Numbered from the stretch's first letter, positions 9,204-19,163 are shown. The stretch is DNA of 64,000 nt from Neobacillus bataviensis LMG 21833 (GCF_000307875.1 NZ_AJLS01000054.1:49716-113715), one strand, 5' to 3'. Program-made: numbers and translations. Notes: generated by a model not told the origin, from the sequence alone.

Positions 9204-9629
9204 ATGACAGTAAGATTGATTCCCTATTTGGTGATGAAGGGTAATGCAAAGGAAGCGATTGAGTTTTATCAACATGCATTGGATGCACAGGTTCTTTTTA
9301 AACAATCTTTCGGTGAAATGCCGGAAAATCCGGAGTTTCCTCTCCCTGCAGAAGCAAAGGATCTCGTGAGTCATGCAACAATTAAAGTTGGCGAGACAGA
9401 TCTAATGTTTTCTGATACGTTCCCAGGTCAGCCACATGAAAGCGGAACCCAAGTGACCATCTGTATCACCACTGACGATGCTGAAAAGGCTCGCAAATTT
9501 TTTGATGCCTTACAAGACGGCGGTCAAGTTCAAGTGCCATTGCAAGAAACTTTCTTTAGCCCTGCCTATGGTAGTGTTACAGATAAATTTGGTGTTACCT
9601 TCCAAGTTTTCGCTGAAGGCAAACACTAA
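9204..9629 (+). CDS. VOC superfamily protein, PhnB/glyoxalase-like
   Basis: 141 residues. VRLIPYLVMKGNAKEAIEFY and the C-terminal YGSVTDKFGVTFQV are typical of PhnB-like (YjdN) VOC proteins. The VOC fold binds a metal between paired beta-alpha-beta modules, but many members of this subgroup have no known activity. The ATG at 9204 follows AAGGAG; upstream in-frame codons lack ribosome sites. It converges with citR on a shared bidirectional terminator. Confidence 0.85.
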   Translation: MTVRLIPYLVMKGNAKEAIEFYQHALDAQVLFKQSFGEMPENPEFPLPAEAKDLVSHATIKVGETDLMFSDTFPGQPHESGTQVTICITTDDAEKARKFFDALQDGGQVQVPLQETFFSPAYGSVTDKFGVTFQVFAEGKH

Positions 9630-9640
9630 TTTATTGAACG

Positions 9641-9687
9641 AAAAAAACGGCTCTGTCAGCAATCTTGTGACAGGGCCGTTTTTTTTA
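9641..9687. terminator. Bidirectional terminator between VOC gene and citR
   Basis: AAAAAAACGGCTCTGTCA pairs with TGACAGGGCCGTTTTTTT (one bulge or mismatch), with A-run before and T-run after. It fits the convergent genes on both sides. Confidence 0.9.
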
Positions 9688-9716
9688 TAGCGCCACATAC
9701 AACTCTGATTCATATT

Positions 9717-10595
9717 CTACAATCTATAATTCGAAATAAACTTTAAAAATTCACTTTGTTTAGAATGATTATATTTCATTACCGCGTAGGTATTGGCTTC
9801 AGGCATTTGAATTGAATGACAGTCTACCTCTAGTAATCTCCCCTCTAATAATTCTCTCCTTACCGTCGATGTCGGCAGAAATGATACTCCTAACCCTTCA
9901 ACAATAAATCTTTTTGTAATATGAACCTGCGAGACTCTCATCATTCGTATACCTGGATATTGATTTTTGACCATTCTGCAAAGAAGATCCCAGTAGCCAG
10001 GATGATTGTGGGTGATTAAATAATTGGTTGTTAGCACCTCTTCCTCGTTTAGAGGCGGCGCTGATTCAGCATCCCTCCCATCATGAGGAGCCACCAATAT
10101 AACACGGTCTTTTGATAAAAGTTCACAAAGCAAATTGGGATGGCTGCTGTTTAGGCACGAAAGACCTAGATCAACTTCTTCCTTTAAAACCGCCTGCTCA
10201 ATATCGACAGATTCAATTATTTTTACCGAAATCTCTACTTCCGGATACTGATTTGTATAGCTTTTTAAAACATATGGCAAGATGGTATCTGCAATAAGTG
10301 GTGAAATTCCGAGTAATAATTTCTTTGTATATCCTTGGGTAAAAGAATTCAGATCCTCAAGGCCTACTTGATAGACTTCAAGTAATTTTTTTGCGTGAAC
10401 TAAATATCGTGTTCCCTCTTCAGTCAGTTTTATTTTTTTCCCATCCCGATGGAACAACAGGATACCAAGCTCTTTTTCTAGATGTTTTATATGAACCGTA
10501 ACGGAAGGTTGTGAAATATATAATAGCTCCGCTGTCCTGCGAAAATTCCCATATTCTGCCGCTGTAATAAATGTGTTGAGCCATTGAAATTCCAT
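9717..10595 (-). CDS. citR: LysR-family regulator of citA (CitR-like)
   Basis: 292 residues with an N-terminal LysR helix-turn-helix (FRRTAELLYISQPSVTVHIKHLE) and a substrate-binding-like effector domain. Start is ATG at 10595, 6 bases after AAGGAG. It is divergent from a citrate synthase gene, the same arrangement as B. subtilis citR-citA, where CitR represses citA. Control probably acts in the 107-base AT-rich intergenic region, but I cannot single out the operator. Confidence 0.85.
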   Translation of the reverse strand: MEFQWLNTFITAAEYGNFRRTAELLYISQPSVTVHIKHLEKELGILLFHRDGKKIKLTEEGTRYLVHAKKLLEVYQVGLEDLNSFTQGYTKKLLLGISPLIADTILPYVLKSYTNQYPEVEISVKIIESVDIEQAVLKEEVDLGLSCLNSSHPNLLCELLSKDRVILVAPHDGRDAESAPPLNEEEVLTTNYLITHNHPGYWDLLCRMVKNQYPGIRMMRVSQVHITKRFIVEGLGVSFLPTSTVRRELLEGRLLEVDCHSIQMPEANTYAVMKYNHSKQSEFLKFISNYRL

Positions 10596-10702
10596 AAATT
10601 GCTCCTTATTAAAAATAGTAATCAATTACTTTAATAATATTTAATGTTCTTAATTATCTTTATTTTATAAAATAATAATAAATAAGGAAAGGAGCGATTT
10701 TT

Positions 10703-11791
10703 ATGATTCAGAAAGGTTTAAAAGGGATTGTGACGGCAGAAACATTGATTAGTCATATTGATGGGGAAATTGGCGAGCTATTTTATCGCGGTTATGACAT
10801 TAAAGAAATTGCGAGGAATAACTCATTTGAAGAAACTGCCTATCTTCTGTGGTTTGGTCATTTTCCCGATGCTGAACAGCTAGCTGCGTTGAAAGGTGAT
10901 CTGAAGAGTAATCGTGGACTTCCCGAATATATTATGAGAATAATTAATCAGCTTCCTCTAGATATGGATTTAATGAGTGTTATTAGGACTGCCATTTCAG
11001 CGGAGGCTGGTTATTTTGATTACGGCTGGAAACCTACTGTTACGCAGGCCATCCGTTTAACCGCCTTGACCCCTACCATTATCGCCTATCGAAAAAGTCA
11101 ATTAGAGGGAAAAAAGTTCGTATCTCCTCGGAATGATTTAGACCATGTTGAAAATTATTTGTATATGTTGTACGGGAATGTTCCTTCGTCTGCCCATGTG
11201 GAGGCACTTGAAACGTATATGGTCTTAACACTTGAACATGGAATGAACGCCTCTACATTTTCTGCCAGAGTTACGGTATCCACTGAATCAGACTTAGTTT
11301 CAGCAATTACATCAGCAATCGGAACAATGAAAGGCCCTCTTCATGGAGGGGCTCCTTCAGGAGTCATCGAGCTTCTTGATGAAATTGCTATGGGGGCAGA
11401 GCCAGAAATGGTGATACGGGAAAAGGTTTTACGCGGAGAAAAATTAATGGGCTTTGGGCATAGGGTATATAAAACGCACGACCCTCGAGCGATTGCCTTA
11501 AAAGCAAAAATAATGGAACTGGTTGGAGAAGATGAGTGGCTTGACTTAGCGATGCTTGTAGAAGACACGGCTGTCAGGGTATTAGCAGAACTGAAGCCTG
11601 GTCGTTCCCTTTATACAAACGTAGAATTTTACGCTGCCGCCATCATGAAAGCAATCAATATGGATTCAGAACTGTTCACCCCCACCTTTACCGCAAGCAG
11701 AACGGTAGGCTGGACAGCACACGTCTTAGAACAAGCAGAAAACAACACCATCTATAGACCACAATCTAAATATATTGGAACCTTCAAATAA
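10703..11791 (+). CDS. citA: Citrate synthase (CitA-like)
   Basis: 362 residues, standard for Gram-positive citrate synthase. It condenses oxaloacetate with acetyl-CoA at the entry to the TCA cycle. Catalytic blocks are present: [19 protein letters not shown] (His) and [14 protein letters not shown] (His and substrate Arg). AAAGGAG stands 8 bases before ATG. The divergent citR neighbour suggests this is the secondary, regulated CitA rather than the main CitZ, which normally sits with icd and mdh. A 2-methylcitrate synthase role cannot be excluded by sequence, but no prp genes are near. Confidence 0.88.
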   Translation: MIQKGLKGIVTAETLISHIDGEIGELFYRGYDIKEIARNNSFEETAYLLWFGHFPDAEQLAALKGDLKSNRGLPEYIMRIINQLPLDMDLMSVIRTAISAEAGYFDYGWKPTVTQAIRLTALTPTIIAYRKSQLEGKKFVSPRNDLDHVENYLYMLYGNVPSSAHVEALETYMVLTLEHGMNASTFSARVTVSTESDLVSAITSAIGTMKGPLHGGAPSGVIELLDEIAMGAEPEMVIREKVLRGEKLMGFGHRVYKTHDPRAIALKAKIMELVGEDEWLDLAMLVEDTAVRVLAELKPGRSLYTNVEFYAAAIMKAINMDSELFTPTFTASRTVGWTAHVLEQAENNTIYRPQSKYIGTFK

Positions 11792-11842
11792 AGCGGTAAA
11801 CCTTCAAGTAAAAAGGAAATTAAATATAGTGTAAATAGTAGC

Positions 11843-11861
11843 AATGGTGACAGGCACCATT
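11843..11861. repeat. Degenerate GGTG-ACAGG-CACC palindrome
   Basis: AATGGTG-ACAGG-CACCATT lies just before the citA terminator. One base differs from the usual core (GACAGG for GTCAGG). Confidence 0.7.
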
Positions 11862-11866
11862 ACTAA

Positions 11867-11893
11867 CCCCAACGCAGGGTTTTTGCGTTGGGG
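11867..11893 (+). terminator. Terminator of citA
   Basis: CCCCAACGC pairs with GCGTTGGGG around a T-rich loop. It lies between the convergent citA and exonuclease genes. Confidence 0.75.
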
Positions 11894-11911
11894 TTTCGGT
11901 TGGGGCAGGTT

Positions 11912-12529
11912 TTAGCCCATTTTTGTTCGAGCGGCGGCTGGTTGGTATTTTCTCATTGGGCCTTTTTCGAGTACTTCCTGCAGATAGAGGTTGCCGTTCG
12001 GACTTTCTTTCTTGAGCAATTCCATTAAATATGTAATATCGTCAAGTGCTCTATGTGTTTGGTAATTGGTAATGTTATGGGCTTGTAAAAGGGTCAAAAG
12101 TTTCCCATTTGGAAATCCATAATTTTTCCACGGTACCCCTCTCATCGTACAATACCACTTTAATTCGTTAACCTCTGGGTACATGTGATAAAGAAAGCTG
12201 CGGTCAAAGGATGCGTTATGTGCAAACACAGTGTCTGCACGATGAAAATAGGTTTTTATTTTTCCATCGAAAAAGCTTTTTCCTTTAACTAACTCATACG
12301 GAATCCCATGTACTCTATATGCTTGGTCATAGTTAAAACGAGCTGACTCAGAAAGTGGCTCCCTTAAAAATGAATCTTCCTCAATAATATCGATTATTTC
12401 ACCCGAATCGGATCGATAGGTAAATAACTTTAAGGCCAATTCAATTACTTCATCTTTAGTGGGACCCAATCCGGTCGTTTCCACGTCCAAAATTAAACCA
12501 TATTTTTCTATGCTCCGCACAGGCATCAT
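11912..12529 (-). CDS. DnaQ-like 3'-5' exonuclease (DEDDh)
   Basis: 205 residues. The three Exo motifs are visible: ILDVETTG (ExoI), HNASFDRSFL (ExoII) and HRALDD (ExoIIIepsilon, the DEDDh type). These enzymes remove nucleotides from DNA or RNA 3' ends using two metal ions. It stands alone rather than fused to PolC, DinG or a GIY-YIG domain, so its role (repair, proofreading in trans or RNA turnover) is open. Start is uncertain: adjacent ATGs at 12529 and 12526 lie very close to AAGGA, and GTG at 12520 has better spacing. Confidence 0.88.
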   Translation of the reverse strand: MMPVRSIEKYGLILDVETTGLGPTKDEVIELALKLFTYRSDSGEIIDIIEEDSFLREPLSESARFNYDQAYRVHGIPYELVKGKSFFDGKIKTYFHRADTVFAHNASFDRSFLYHMYPEVNELKWYCTMRGVPWKNYGFPNGKLLTLLQAHNITNYQTHRALDDITYLMELLKKESPNGNLYLQEVLEKGPMRKYQPAAARTKMG

Positions 12530-12706
12530 TCCTTATTACTTAAGTTTTCCATTATTATAACAAAGCTTAGCAAACTAATACATCTCCAAAATGTCCCTTA
12601 TGGTTATAGATTGTCCTAGCAAGATTCTTCTTTTAAATCCTTTTCAGTACAATGTTATAATTTAGTTATCAAACTCAAAAATTCAATTGTACTGGAGATG
12701 ACCGAA

Positions 12707-13099
12707 TTGATTCAATACGAAGAACTTCTTCATCACGTTAGTCTGACCGTAACCGATCTAGAGCGTGCAAAACATTTTTATAGTGAAATCCTATGTTTAA
12801 AAGAACTTGAACGTCCACCCTTTGATTTCGCAGGAGCATGGTATAAAATAGGCAACCAGCAGCTTCATCTTATTGTCCTCCCGACCTCTCAAACGATTCG
12901 CAAGGAAAAACATCTGAGCAGCCGGGAAGGCCATTTTGCCCTAAGAATCAAATCCTACAATGATACTCTTTACTGGCTTAAACAACATGGGATTGCGACA
13001 TTAGAAAAACCTCATAGTGCCAGCGGCTTCGCCCAAATCTTTTGTGCCGATCCTGATGGGAATCTAATTGAATTAAATGTTGATCAAAAAGATTTGTAA
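12707..13099 (+). CDS. VOC family protein (glyoxalase/dioxygenase fold)
   Basis: 130 residues with LLHHVSLTVTDLERAKHFYSEIL at the N-terminus and FCADPDGNLIELN at the C-terminus, the standard VOC metal-site frame (His near the start, Glu near the end). It resembles lactoylglutathione lyase or fosfomycin-resistance-type proteins, but the substrate cannot be named. GGAG (12694-12697) points to TTG at 12707; the ATG at 12698 directly abuts the ribosome site. The gene converges with the TetR gene. Confidence 0.85.
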   Translation: MIQYEELLHHVSLTVTDLERAKHFYSEILCLKELERPPFDFAGAWYKIGNQQLHLIVLPTSQTIRKEKHLSSREGHFALRIKSYNDTLYWLKQHGIATLEKPHSASGFAQIFCADPDGNLIELNVDQKDL

Positions 13100-13133
13100 A
13101 GTATTTATAAGACCGAACAACGGGGGCTCTTTA

Positions 13134-13712
13134 TCAAGATACCCCTTCTTTTTCCATCCCAGCAAGAAATGCCTTAAGAATAATCGACAGACTTTCATCC
13201 AAATCCAGCGCCATCTTAAAACCGCCTTTTTGCTCCAATGCGGAAAAGCCATGTAAAATACTGCGCAACCCCCTAACACCATGCAGGGCGAGATCCCCTT
13301 CTAAATGATAGGCATGTAGGATCCGGACAGAAAGGTCGACAATTTTTGCCCCGGCTTGCTGGACTTCCTCATCCTCCGGGTCGGGGGCAAACAATGTTGC
13401 CTCATACATCCCAGGGTGCTTCCGGGCAAAATTGACATATGCCTTACTGATTGCAAGGACAGCCTCGGTGCCTGACACCCCAATCGCAGCATCCGCCATT
13501 TCCCCGTAAAGCATATCAATCCCGTATATCGCCAGCTTTTTCCTTAGTCCCGGCAATCCGTCAAAATGGTTATATAGTGATGGAGGACGAATCCCTAACT
13601 TCTTTGCCAGATTTGCTAAAGTAACCTCCTGCATTCCTTGCTGATCCGCAATTCCCCCTGCTGCATCTAGTATCGCCATTAAATCGAGTCCAATTTTTGG
13701 TCTAGGTGACAT
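13134..13712 (-). CDS. TetR-family regulator with WHG-type C-terminal domain
   Basis: 192 residues. A TetR helix-turn-helix (VTLANLAKKLGIRPPSLYNHFDGLPGLRKKLA) is followed by the ligand domain found in WHG/TetR_C_33 proteins (LRSILHGFSALEQKGGF). GAGGAG precedes the ATG. It lies 13 bases after a metallo-hydrolase gene and probably shares its transcript. Palindromes upstream of the pair are likely its operators. Codons for V-S-G-T at 13467-13479 contain the GGTGTCAGGCACC core seen elsewhere as an intergenic repeat. Confidence 0.88.
   Translation of the reverse strand: MSPRPKIGLDLMAILDAAGGIADQQGMQEVTLANLAKKLGIRPPSLYNHFDGLPGLRKKLAIYGIDMLYGEMADAAIGVSGTEAVLAISKAYVNFARKHPGMYEATLFAPDPEDEEVQQAGAKIVDLSVRILHAYHLEGDLALHGVRGLRSILHGFSALEQKGGFKMALDLDESLSIILKAFLAGMEKEGVS
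13467..13479. repeat. GGTGCCTGACACC core inside the TetR coding sequence
   Basis: An exact 13-base match to the dispersed palindrome core, read in frame as V-S-G-T of the TetR protein. No extended complementary arms are present here. Confidence 0.7.
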
Positions 13713-13725
13713 GATAACTACTCCT

Positions 13726-14433
13726 CTATCCTATTTTCCGTTCCAAATTCTCAATAGCCTGTGCCATCACACTCACAGGATGCACAACCATTTCCCCATG
13801 CCCCACCGCAAGAAGCTCAGGTTCATAGCTCACAAGTTTCTTCGCACTAGTTAATGCCGTCTTTTTACTCCATGTACCAAATGACGGGAATGGGAACAAT
13901 GGCTTCAAATCCCCAGCCACTGCGATACCACCCCTTGTTTGAAAGGCATCCCCCGCAATCAGCGCCTTGGAACGCAAATCTAAAAACGCCATCGATCCTG
14001 GTGTGTGCCCCGGTGATTCAATTGCCGTTAACGAACCGACAAGATCACCTTCCTTCAATAACACATTTGCCCGTGTCTTTAATTTTTTTGGTACTCCGCC
14101 CTTGATCGGTGTTTGCTCCTCATGCGGGTCAAGCGAACGATCATCATTCATTAATCGGTGGTCACGAATCGAAATATACACTGGTACCTCTGGCAAGATT
14201 GCTTTTAAAGAATCAAGCGCACCAACATGATCTTCATGTGCATGTGTTAAAACAATTTTTGTAATGGGCTTTCCAATGGTTTCGGCAGCCTTCAAAATCC
14301 CCTTTGCACAATATCCGAGAGCTGCATCAATCAATGTTAATCCATCCTCTTCCTCCACCAAGTAACAATTAACCGGAAAAACATTTGCCATAAATGTCAC
14401 TTGATATAAATAACCGTTTTTGATCATTCTCAC
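13726..14433 (-). CDS. MBL-fold metallo-hydrolase
   Basis: About 235 residues. The metallo-beta-lactamase-fold HxHxDH motif is THAHEDHVG; ESPGHTPGS, LIAGDAF and VGHGE supply the further ligands. It probably hydrolyses a thioester, lactone or similar bond; the substrate is unknown. AAGGGG lies 9 bases before GTG at 14433; the ATG at 14442 abuts the site. It is first in a two-gene operon with the TetR regulator, which suggests a self-regulated detoxification unit. Confidence 0.88.
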   Translation of the reverse strand: MRMIKNGYLYQVTFMANVFPVNCYLVEEEDGLTLIDAALGYCAKGILKAAETIGKPITKIVLTHAHEDHVGALDSLKAILPEVPVYISIRDHRLMNDDRSLDPHEEQTPIKGGVPKKLKTRANVLLKEGDLVGSLTAIESPGHTPGSMAFLDLRSKALIAGDAFQTRGGIAVAGDLKPLFPFPSFGTWSKKTALTSAKKLVSYEPELLAVGHGEMVVHPVSVMAQAIENLERKIG

Positions 14434-14450
14434 CGTGATCATCCCCTTTT

Positions 14451-14491
14451 AACTAATATCGTTAGTTTTATCTTAACTAATGCAATTAGTT
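14451..14491. promoter_or_regulatory. Two TetR-type operators
   Basis: AACTAATATCGTTAGTT (14451-14467) and AACTAATGCAATTAGTT (14475-14491) are 17-bp palindromes with AACTAA/TTAGTT half-sites, spaced by 7 bases, just upstream of the metallo-hydrolase gene. They are the natural target of the TetR protein. Confidence 0.8.
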
Positions 14492-14772
14492 AAATCAAGA
14501 ACTTTTTTCCATTTTTTATCAAAAGTATTTCGACACCGGCATGTGAACAAATTCTCAGGCTCTGAATTTTTCTTAGACCACTAACTACAATCTTTTTCCG
14601 GCTTATCATGGCCGAAACTATATCCAGGCCATTTTTGAAAAAAATTGCCTTTTGCTGGATTCTTTAATTGTATAATGAAACAGTAATTGTATTTTCAGGC
14701 TCTTCCTGTATAATGATTTCCGAATGGAACAACGTGAAACTTGTTTTAACTGTAAAAAAGGAGGTCACTTTA

Positions 14773-15879
14773 ATGAGCGGTGCTATTATTCAATTTAAAA
14801 ATGTAACAAAACAATATGATAACGACCCGCCCATCCTAAACGATGTAAGTTTTGAGATTGAGCGCGGAAAATTTTATACGCTTCTCGGTCCTTCAGGATG
14901 CGGGAAGACGACAATATTACGGTTAATCGCCGGATTTACTGAAGCATCTGAAGGAGAAATAGTTTTTAACGGTAAAAAAATCAATCATGTACCTGCAAAT
15001 AAACGCCAGGTGAATACCGTTTTCCAAGATTACGCCCTTTTTCCTCATTTAAATGTATTTGAAAATGTGGCATTCGGATTACGTATTAAAAAAATGAAGA
15101 ATGCGGAAATTGAACGAAAGGTAAAAGAAGCGCTAAGCTTTGTTAACCTTTCGGGCTATGAAACGCGCGAAATTAGAGAAATGTCCGGTGGGCAGCGGCA
15201 GCGTGTTGCGATTGCTCGTGCAATTGTCAATGAGCCGGAAGTGATCTTGCTTGATGAACCATTGTCAGCGCTTGATTTAAAGCTGCGTACTGAAATGCAG
15301 TATGAGCTGCGTGAATTGCAGCGCCGACTTGGCATTACCTTTATCTTCGTTACACACGATCAAGAAGAAGCACTAGCGATGTCTGATGAAATTTTTGTCA
15401 TCAATAAAGGGAAAATCCAGCAAAGCGGCACACCAACAGATATTTATGATGAACCGATTAACCGTTTTGTGGCGGATTTTATTGGTGAATCCAATATAGT
15501 AGAAGGAAGAATGATGGAGGATTATCGTGTCGAATTTGTCGGCAGAGAGTTCGAGTGTGTTGACCAGGGCTTAAACAAGAATGAGACGGTTGAGATTGTC
15601 ATCCGCCCAGAGGATTTGGAAATCACAACTCTGGAACGAGGCAAACTTCAAGTACGTGTTGATTCGCAATTATTCCGTGGTGTTCATTATGAAATCAGTT
15701 GCTATGATCAAGACGGAAATGAATGGCTCGTCCATTCCACGAAAAAGGCAACCGTGGGTGATAAAATTGGGCTTTATTTCGACCCGGAGGCTATCCATGT
15801 TATGCGGCATGGGGAAACTGAGGAAGAATTCGATCGGCGATTAGAAGCCTATTCGGATGTGGAAGCCAATGGAAAATAA
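14773..15879 (+). CDS. potA: Spermidine/putrescine ABC transporter ATPase
   Basis: 368 residues. Walker [11 protein letters not shown]-loop FQDYALFPH, signature MSGGQRQRV, Walker [13 protein letters not shown] and a C-terminal TOBE domain mark it as a PotA/CysA-type ATPase. It powers import of polyamines through PotB/PotC. Start is ATG at 14773, preceded by AAGGAGG. It leads a tight potABCD operon. The xre-type potR found upstream in B. subtilis is absent; 14492-14772 shows no other gene. Confidence 0.93.
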   Translation: MSGAIIQFKNVTKQYDNDPPILNDVSFEIERGKFYTLLGPSGCGKTTILRLIAGFTEASEGEIVFNGKKINHVPANKRQVNTVFQDYALFPHLNVFENVAFGLRIKKMKNAEIERKVKEALSFVNLSGYETREIREMSGGQRQRVAIARAIVNEPEVILLDEPLSALDLKLRTEMQYELRELQRRLGITFIFVTHDQEEALAMSDEIFVINKGKIQQSGTPTDIYDEPINRFVADFIGESNIVEGRMMEDYRVEFVGREFECVDQGLNKNETVEIVIRPEDLEITTLERGKLQVRVDSQLFRGVHYEISCYDQDGNEWLVHSTKKATVGDKIGLYFDPEAIHVMRHGETEEEFDRRLEAYSDVEANGK

Positions 15880-16672
15880 ACTCAGCCGCAATTTATATAT
15901 GGTTCCTTATTTCCTTTGGATTGTTCTTTTTGTCATTGCACCCATTCTTCTTGTACTCTATTATTCCTTCTTTGATATTGAGGGAAATGTGTCACTCGTG
16001 AATTATCAAAAGTTTTTCACACCGGTGTATCTAAAGATGACACTTAGCTCCTTTTGGTATGCCTTTTTGATTACAGCTATTTCACTGTTGGTTGCCTATC
16101 CCACAGCCTATTTATTAACAAAAACTAGGCATAAACAGCTGTGGCTCTTATTAATTATTGTGCCATCATGGATTAATTTATTGTTAAAGGCTTATGCCTT
16201 CCTAGGTATTTTTGGTACCTATGGAGCGGCAAACAGCTTTTTAAAAATGATTGGGATTGGGGCGCAGCAAATCTTATTTACAGATTTCAGTTTTGTGTTT
16301 GTTTCAGTTTATATTTTTATCCCATTCATGATTTTACCGATTTTCAATTCATTAAATGAATTGAATCCGACCCTTTTGGACGCAGCTAACGACTTAGGGG
16401 CATCCAAATGGACGACGTTTCGCCGGGTTATTTTTCCCTTAACGATTGATGGGGTGAAATCAGGCTGCCAGGTAGTCTTTATTCCTGCTCTATCCTTGTT
16501 CATGCTGACAAGATTAATTGCGGGGAACCGTGTGATCACTCTTGGGACAGCGATTGAACAGCATTTCCTTGTAACCCGGGACTGGGGTATGGGCGCCACG
16601 ATTGCGGTCTTTTTAATCATGATCATGGTTTTCATTATGATTATAACGAATACCCGAAAGCGAGGTGTGTAG
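15869..16672 (+). CDS. potB: Spermidine/putrescine ABC transporter permease
   Basis: 267 residues, six predicted membrane segments, and a binding-protein-dependent permease EAA-type loop ([22 protein letters not shown]). The ATG overlaps the potA stop by 11 bases, indicating translational coupling. The ATG at 15857 is an alternative with a poorer ribosome site. It forms the membrane channel with PotC. Confidence 0.92.
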   Translation: MENKLSRNLYMVPYFLWIVLFVIAPILLVLYYSFFDIEGNVSLVNYQKFFTPVYLKMTLSSFWYAFLITAISLLVAYPTAYLLTKTRHKQLWLLLIIVPSWINLLLKAYAFLGIFGTYGAANSFLKMIGIGAQQILFTDFSFVFVSVYIFIPFMILPIFNSLNELNPTLLDAANDLGASKWTTFRRVIFPLTIDGVKSGCQVVFIPALSLFMLTRLIAGNRVITLGTAIEQHFLVTRDWGMGATIAVFLIMIMVFIMIITNTRKRGV

Positions 16673-16673
16673 C

Positions 16674-17480
16674 GTGGATAATAAAATTACTCCATTATCA
16701 AAGGTATTTTTATTAATGATCTTTTTTATCCTGTATGCACCTATTTTCTTCCTGGTTATCTTCTCTTTCAACAGTGGAGAAACGATGTATAACTTTAAAG
16801 GATTCTCGCTTGAGTGGTACCGTGAACTTTTTCAAGATACAAGGCTTCTGATTATTGTTTTGAATACGGTTGTAGTTGCATTATTATCAGCACTCTTTTC
16901 TACCATCATAGGTGTACTAGGGGCGCTGGCGATCCATCAGGCGAAAAAAAGACAAACCAAAAATTCATTGTTATCATTAAATAATGTGCTCATCGTCAGC
17001 CCTGATGTCATCATTGGCGCTTCTTTTTTAATTTTATTCACGATGGCTGGGATCAAGCTTGGGTTTTATTCGGTGCTGTTATCCCATATCGCCTTTAGCA
17101 TTCCGATTGTTGTCTTGATGGTGCTGCCAAAGTTGATGGAGATGAGCCCTACCTTAATCGACGCGGCTCGGGATCTTGGGGCAAGCCGCTGGAACGTCCT
17201 GACAAAGGTAATCATTCCTTTTATCACACCAGGAATTTTCGCAGGATTTTTCATGGCATTAACGTATTCATTCGATGATTTCGCGGTTACCTTTTTTGTC
17301 ACGGGTAATGGCTTTTCAACACTTTCCGTTGAAATTTATTCATTAGCCCGCCGGGGAATTTCCTTGAATATAAATGCATTATCAGCCTTATTGTTCCTGT
17401 TTACAATGCTGCTCGTGGTCATTTATTACTTTATTACCCAGCGCAACAAGGTTAATGGAATGGGGGTTCGAAAACGATGA
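16674..17480 (+). CDS. potC: Spermidine/putrescine ABC transporter permease
   Basis: 268 residues with six predicted membrane segments and the EAA loop LIDAARDLGASRWNVLTKVIIP. GTG at 16674 lies 8 bases after GAGG at the end of potB, with a one-base gap after the potB stop; GTG at 16665 is an alternative. It is the second half of the polyamine channel. Confidence 0.92.
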   Translation: MDNKITPLSKVFLLMIFFILYAPIFFLVIFSFNSGETMYNFKGFSLEWYRELFQDTRLLIIVLNTVVVALLSALFSTIIGVLGALAIHQAKKRQTKNSLLSLNNVLIVSPDVIIGASFLILFTMAGIKLGFYSVLLSHIAFSIPIVVLMVLPKLMEMSPTLIDAARDLGASRWNVLTKVIIPFITPGIFAGFFMALTYSFDDFAVTFFVTGNGFSTLSVEIYSLARRGISLNINALSALLFLFTMLLVVIYYFITQRNKVNGMGVRKR

Positions 17481-18550
17481 ACAAGCTTTTTCGTTTTTTC
17501 CTCATAATCGCCCTTGCATCAGCAGTGCTATTATATGCGATTTCCAGTTTAAACACGTCCCAAGGCTATTCAGGCGGTAATACGCTGACGATTTATAACT
17601 GGGGCGATTACATTGATGAAGATCTTATCAAGCAGTTTGAAAAAGCAACAGGTATCAAGGTCATTTATGAAACCTTTGATTCAAATGAGGCGATGCTGAC
17701 CAAGATTGAACAAGGCGGCACGACCTATGATATTGCCGTTCCATCTGAATATATGATTGATAAAATGCGGCATGAGGATTTACTTATTCCCCTGGATCAT
17801 TCCAAGCTACCCAACTTAAAGAATATTGATAAACGATTCATGGATCTGCCGTTTGATCCGGGAAATAAGTATTCAGTGCCCTATTTCTGGGGGACTGTTG
17901 GCATTGTCTATAATCCTAAAATGCTGAATGGTAAGAAAATTACCAGCTGGAATGACCTTTGGGCACCCTCATTAAGAAATAAGATTTTGCTCATTGATGG
18001 TGCCCGTGAAGTCATGGGAATGGGGCTGAATAGTTTAGGTTATTCACTTAATGATACAAAGAAGGCCCATCTAATTAAGGCAAAGGAAAAGCTCGATACG
18101 CTTACCCCAAATGTCAAAGCCATTGTTGGCGATGAAATCAAGATGCTGCTAGCCAATGAAGAGGCCTCTGTTGGTCTGGTATGGTCAGGGGATGCTTCCG
18201 AAATTATGTCCGAGAATGAAGATTTGGATTATGTTGTCCCAAAGGAAGGCTCTAATCTTTGGTTTGATAATATGGTCATTCCAAAAACGGCGAAGAATAT
18301 TGAGGCGGCTCATAAATTTATTAACTTCATGCTCGATCCAAAGGTTGCTGCACAAAACACAGAATATGTTGGCTATTCAACACCGAATAAGCAGGCACTC
18401 AAACATATGCCTAAAGAGGTCGTCAAGGATGAGCGGTTCTATCCATCCCCTGAATTGACGGAAAAACTTGAAGTATATGAAAACCTTGGTAAAAGGAACT
18501 TAGCCTACTACAATGAACTGTTTTTACAGTTTAAAATGCATCGGAAATAA
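17477..18550 (+). CDS. potD: Spermidine/putrescine-binding protein
   Basis: 357 residues. LTIYNWGDYIDEDLIKQFEKATG is the signature opening of PotD-type binding proteins, and WSGDAS is also typical. It delivers polyamine to PotBC. The ATG overlaps the potC stop (ATGA). The N-terminal hydrophobic stretch (FFLIIALASAVLLYAI) has no cysteine, so the protein is held by an uncleaved anchor or released rather than lipidated, unlike many Gram-positive binding proteins. Last gene of the operon, followed by a dispersed repeat element. Confidence 0.93.
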   Translation: MNKLFRFFLIIALASAVLLYAISSLNTSQGYSGGNTLTIYNWGDYIDEDLIKQFEKATGIKVIYETFDSNEAMLTKIEQGGTTYDIAVPSEYMIDKMRHEDLLIPLDHSKLPNLKNIDKRFMDLPFDPGNKYSVPYFWGTVGIVYNPKMLNGKKITSWNDLWAPSLRNKILLIDGAREVMGMGLNSLGYSLNDTKKAHLIKAKEKLDTLTPNVKAIVGDEIKMLLANEEASVGLVWSGDASEIMSENEDLDYVVPKEGSNLWFDNMVIPKTAKNIEAAHKFINFMLDPKVAAQNTEYVGYSTPNKQALKHMPKEVVKDERFYPSPELTEKLEVYENLGKRNLAYYNELFLQFKMHRK

Positions 18551-18551
18551 T

Positions 18552-18701
18552 GAGAAAAGCGCAAGTGCCCTGGTCAGCGGCGTATGGCCTGGAGCGCTCC
18601 AACTGAGATAAAGGAAACACGGTGAGCGTAGCGAACCGATGTTGACTTATCGTAGGGCGGAGAGCGAAGGACACTAGCCGCTAGGGCGCTTGCGCTAGAC
18701 A
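18552..18701. repeat. Dispersed ~150-bp Bacillaceae intergenic repeat
   Basis: Begins GAAAAGCGCAAGTGCCCT and ends with AGGGCGCTTGCGCT; the ends are imperfect inverted repeats (18557-18580 with 18679-18697). Its GC content is well above the flanks. From memory, related GCGCAAGCGCC elements recur between genes in several Bacillus-group genomes. No coding potential is evident. Confidence 0.7.
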
Positions 18702-18740
18702 ATTCTCAAAGTCGAAAATTGTATACTTTCTTTATAAAAA

Positions 18741-18780
18741 AATGGCAGCAATCTCAGTTTTCATTGAGATTGCTGCCATT
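18741..18780. terminator. Bidirectional terminator
   Basis: AATGGCAGCAATCTCA pairs perfectly with TGAGATTGCTGCCATT around an 8-base loop, with A-run before and T-rich tail after. It separates the pot operon from the convergent small membrane gene. Confidence 0.9.
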
Positions 18781-18789
18781 TCCTTACAT

Positions 18790-19011
18790 TTAATAACTAT
18801 TATCTTCTTTATAACTTTCCTTATTGGTATACCAATTGGTTATTTGAGTTAAAATTGCAAAGACAAAAAAGAAATTCATCGCCCAGACATTAACGAAAGG
18901 GGCAATCCCGCCAAATTCAATCGTTGCGTATCCTTTTAGTTTGATGACAATCATCGATTCGATAAAAATCAAAATAAACCCTAACACACCCGCCGCGGCC
19001 GCTCTGAACAT
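18790..19011 (-). CDS. Small two-helix membrane protein of unknown function
   Basis: 73 residues with two predicted membrane segments (GVLGFILIFIESMIVI and VWAMNFFFVFAILTQI). AAGGGGG stands 7 bases before the ATG. Family not recognised. It is monocistronic, ends at a strong terminator and has no informative neighbours. Confidence 0.65.
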   Translation of the reverse strand: MFRAAAAGVLGFILIFIESMIVIKLKGYATIEFGGIAPFVNVWAMNFFFVFAILTQITNWYTNKESYKEDNSY

Positions 19012-19163
19012 TTCAATTTCCCCCTTCTAAAATGGTACTTCTATCCATAGGTTTCAAATTATAATTAGTGAAAATAGTGCATTTATGACAATTTCGTGAA
19101 CATCCTTACCTCTATTATATGGCAAAATCCATTAAACACAACTCCCAACTTACCAATAAAGAA

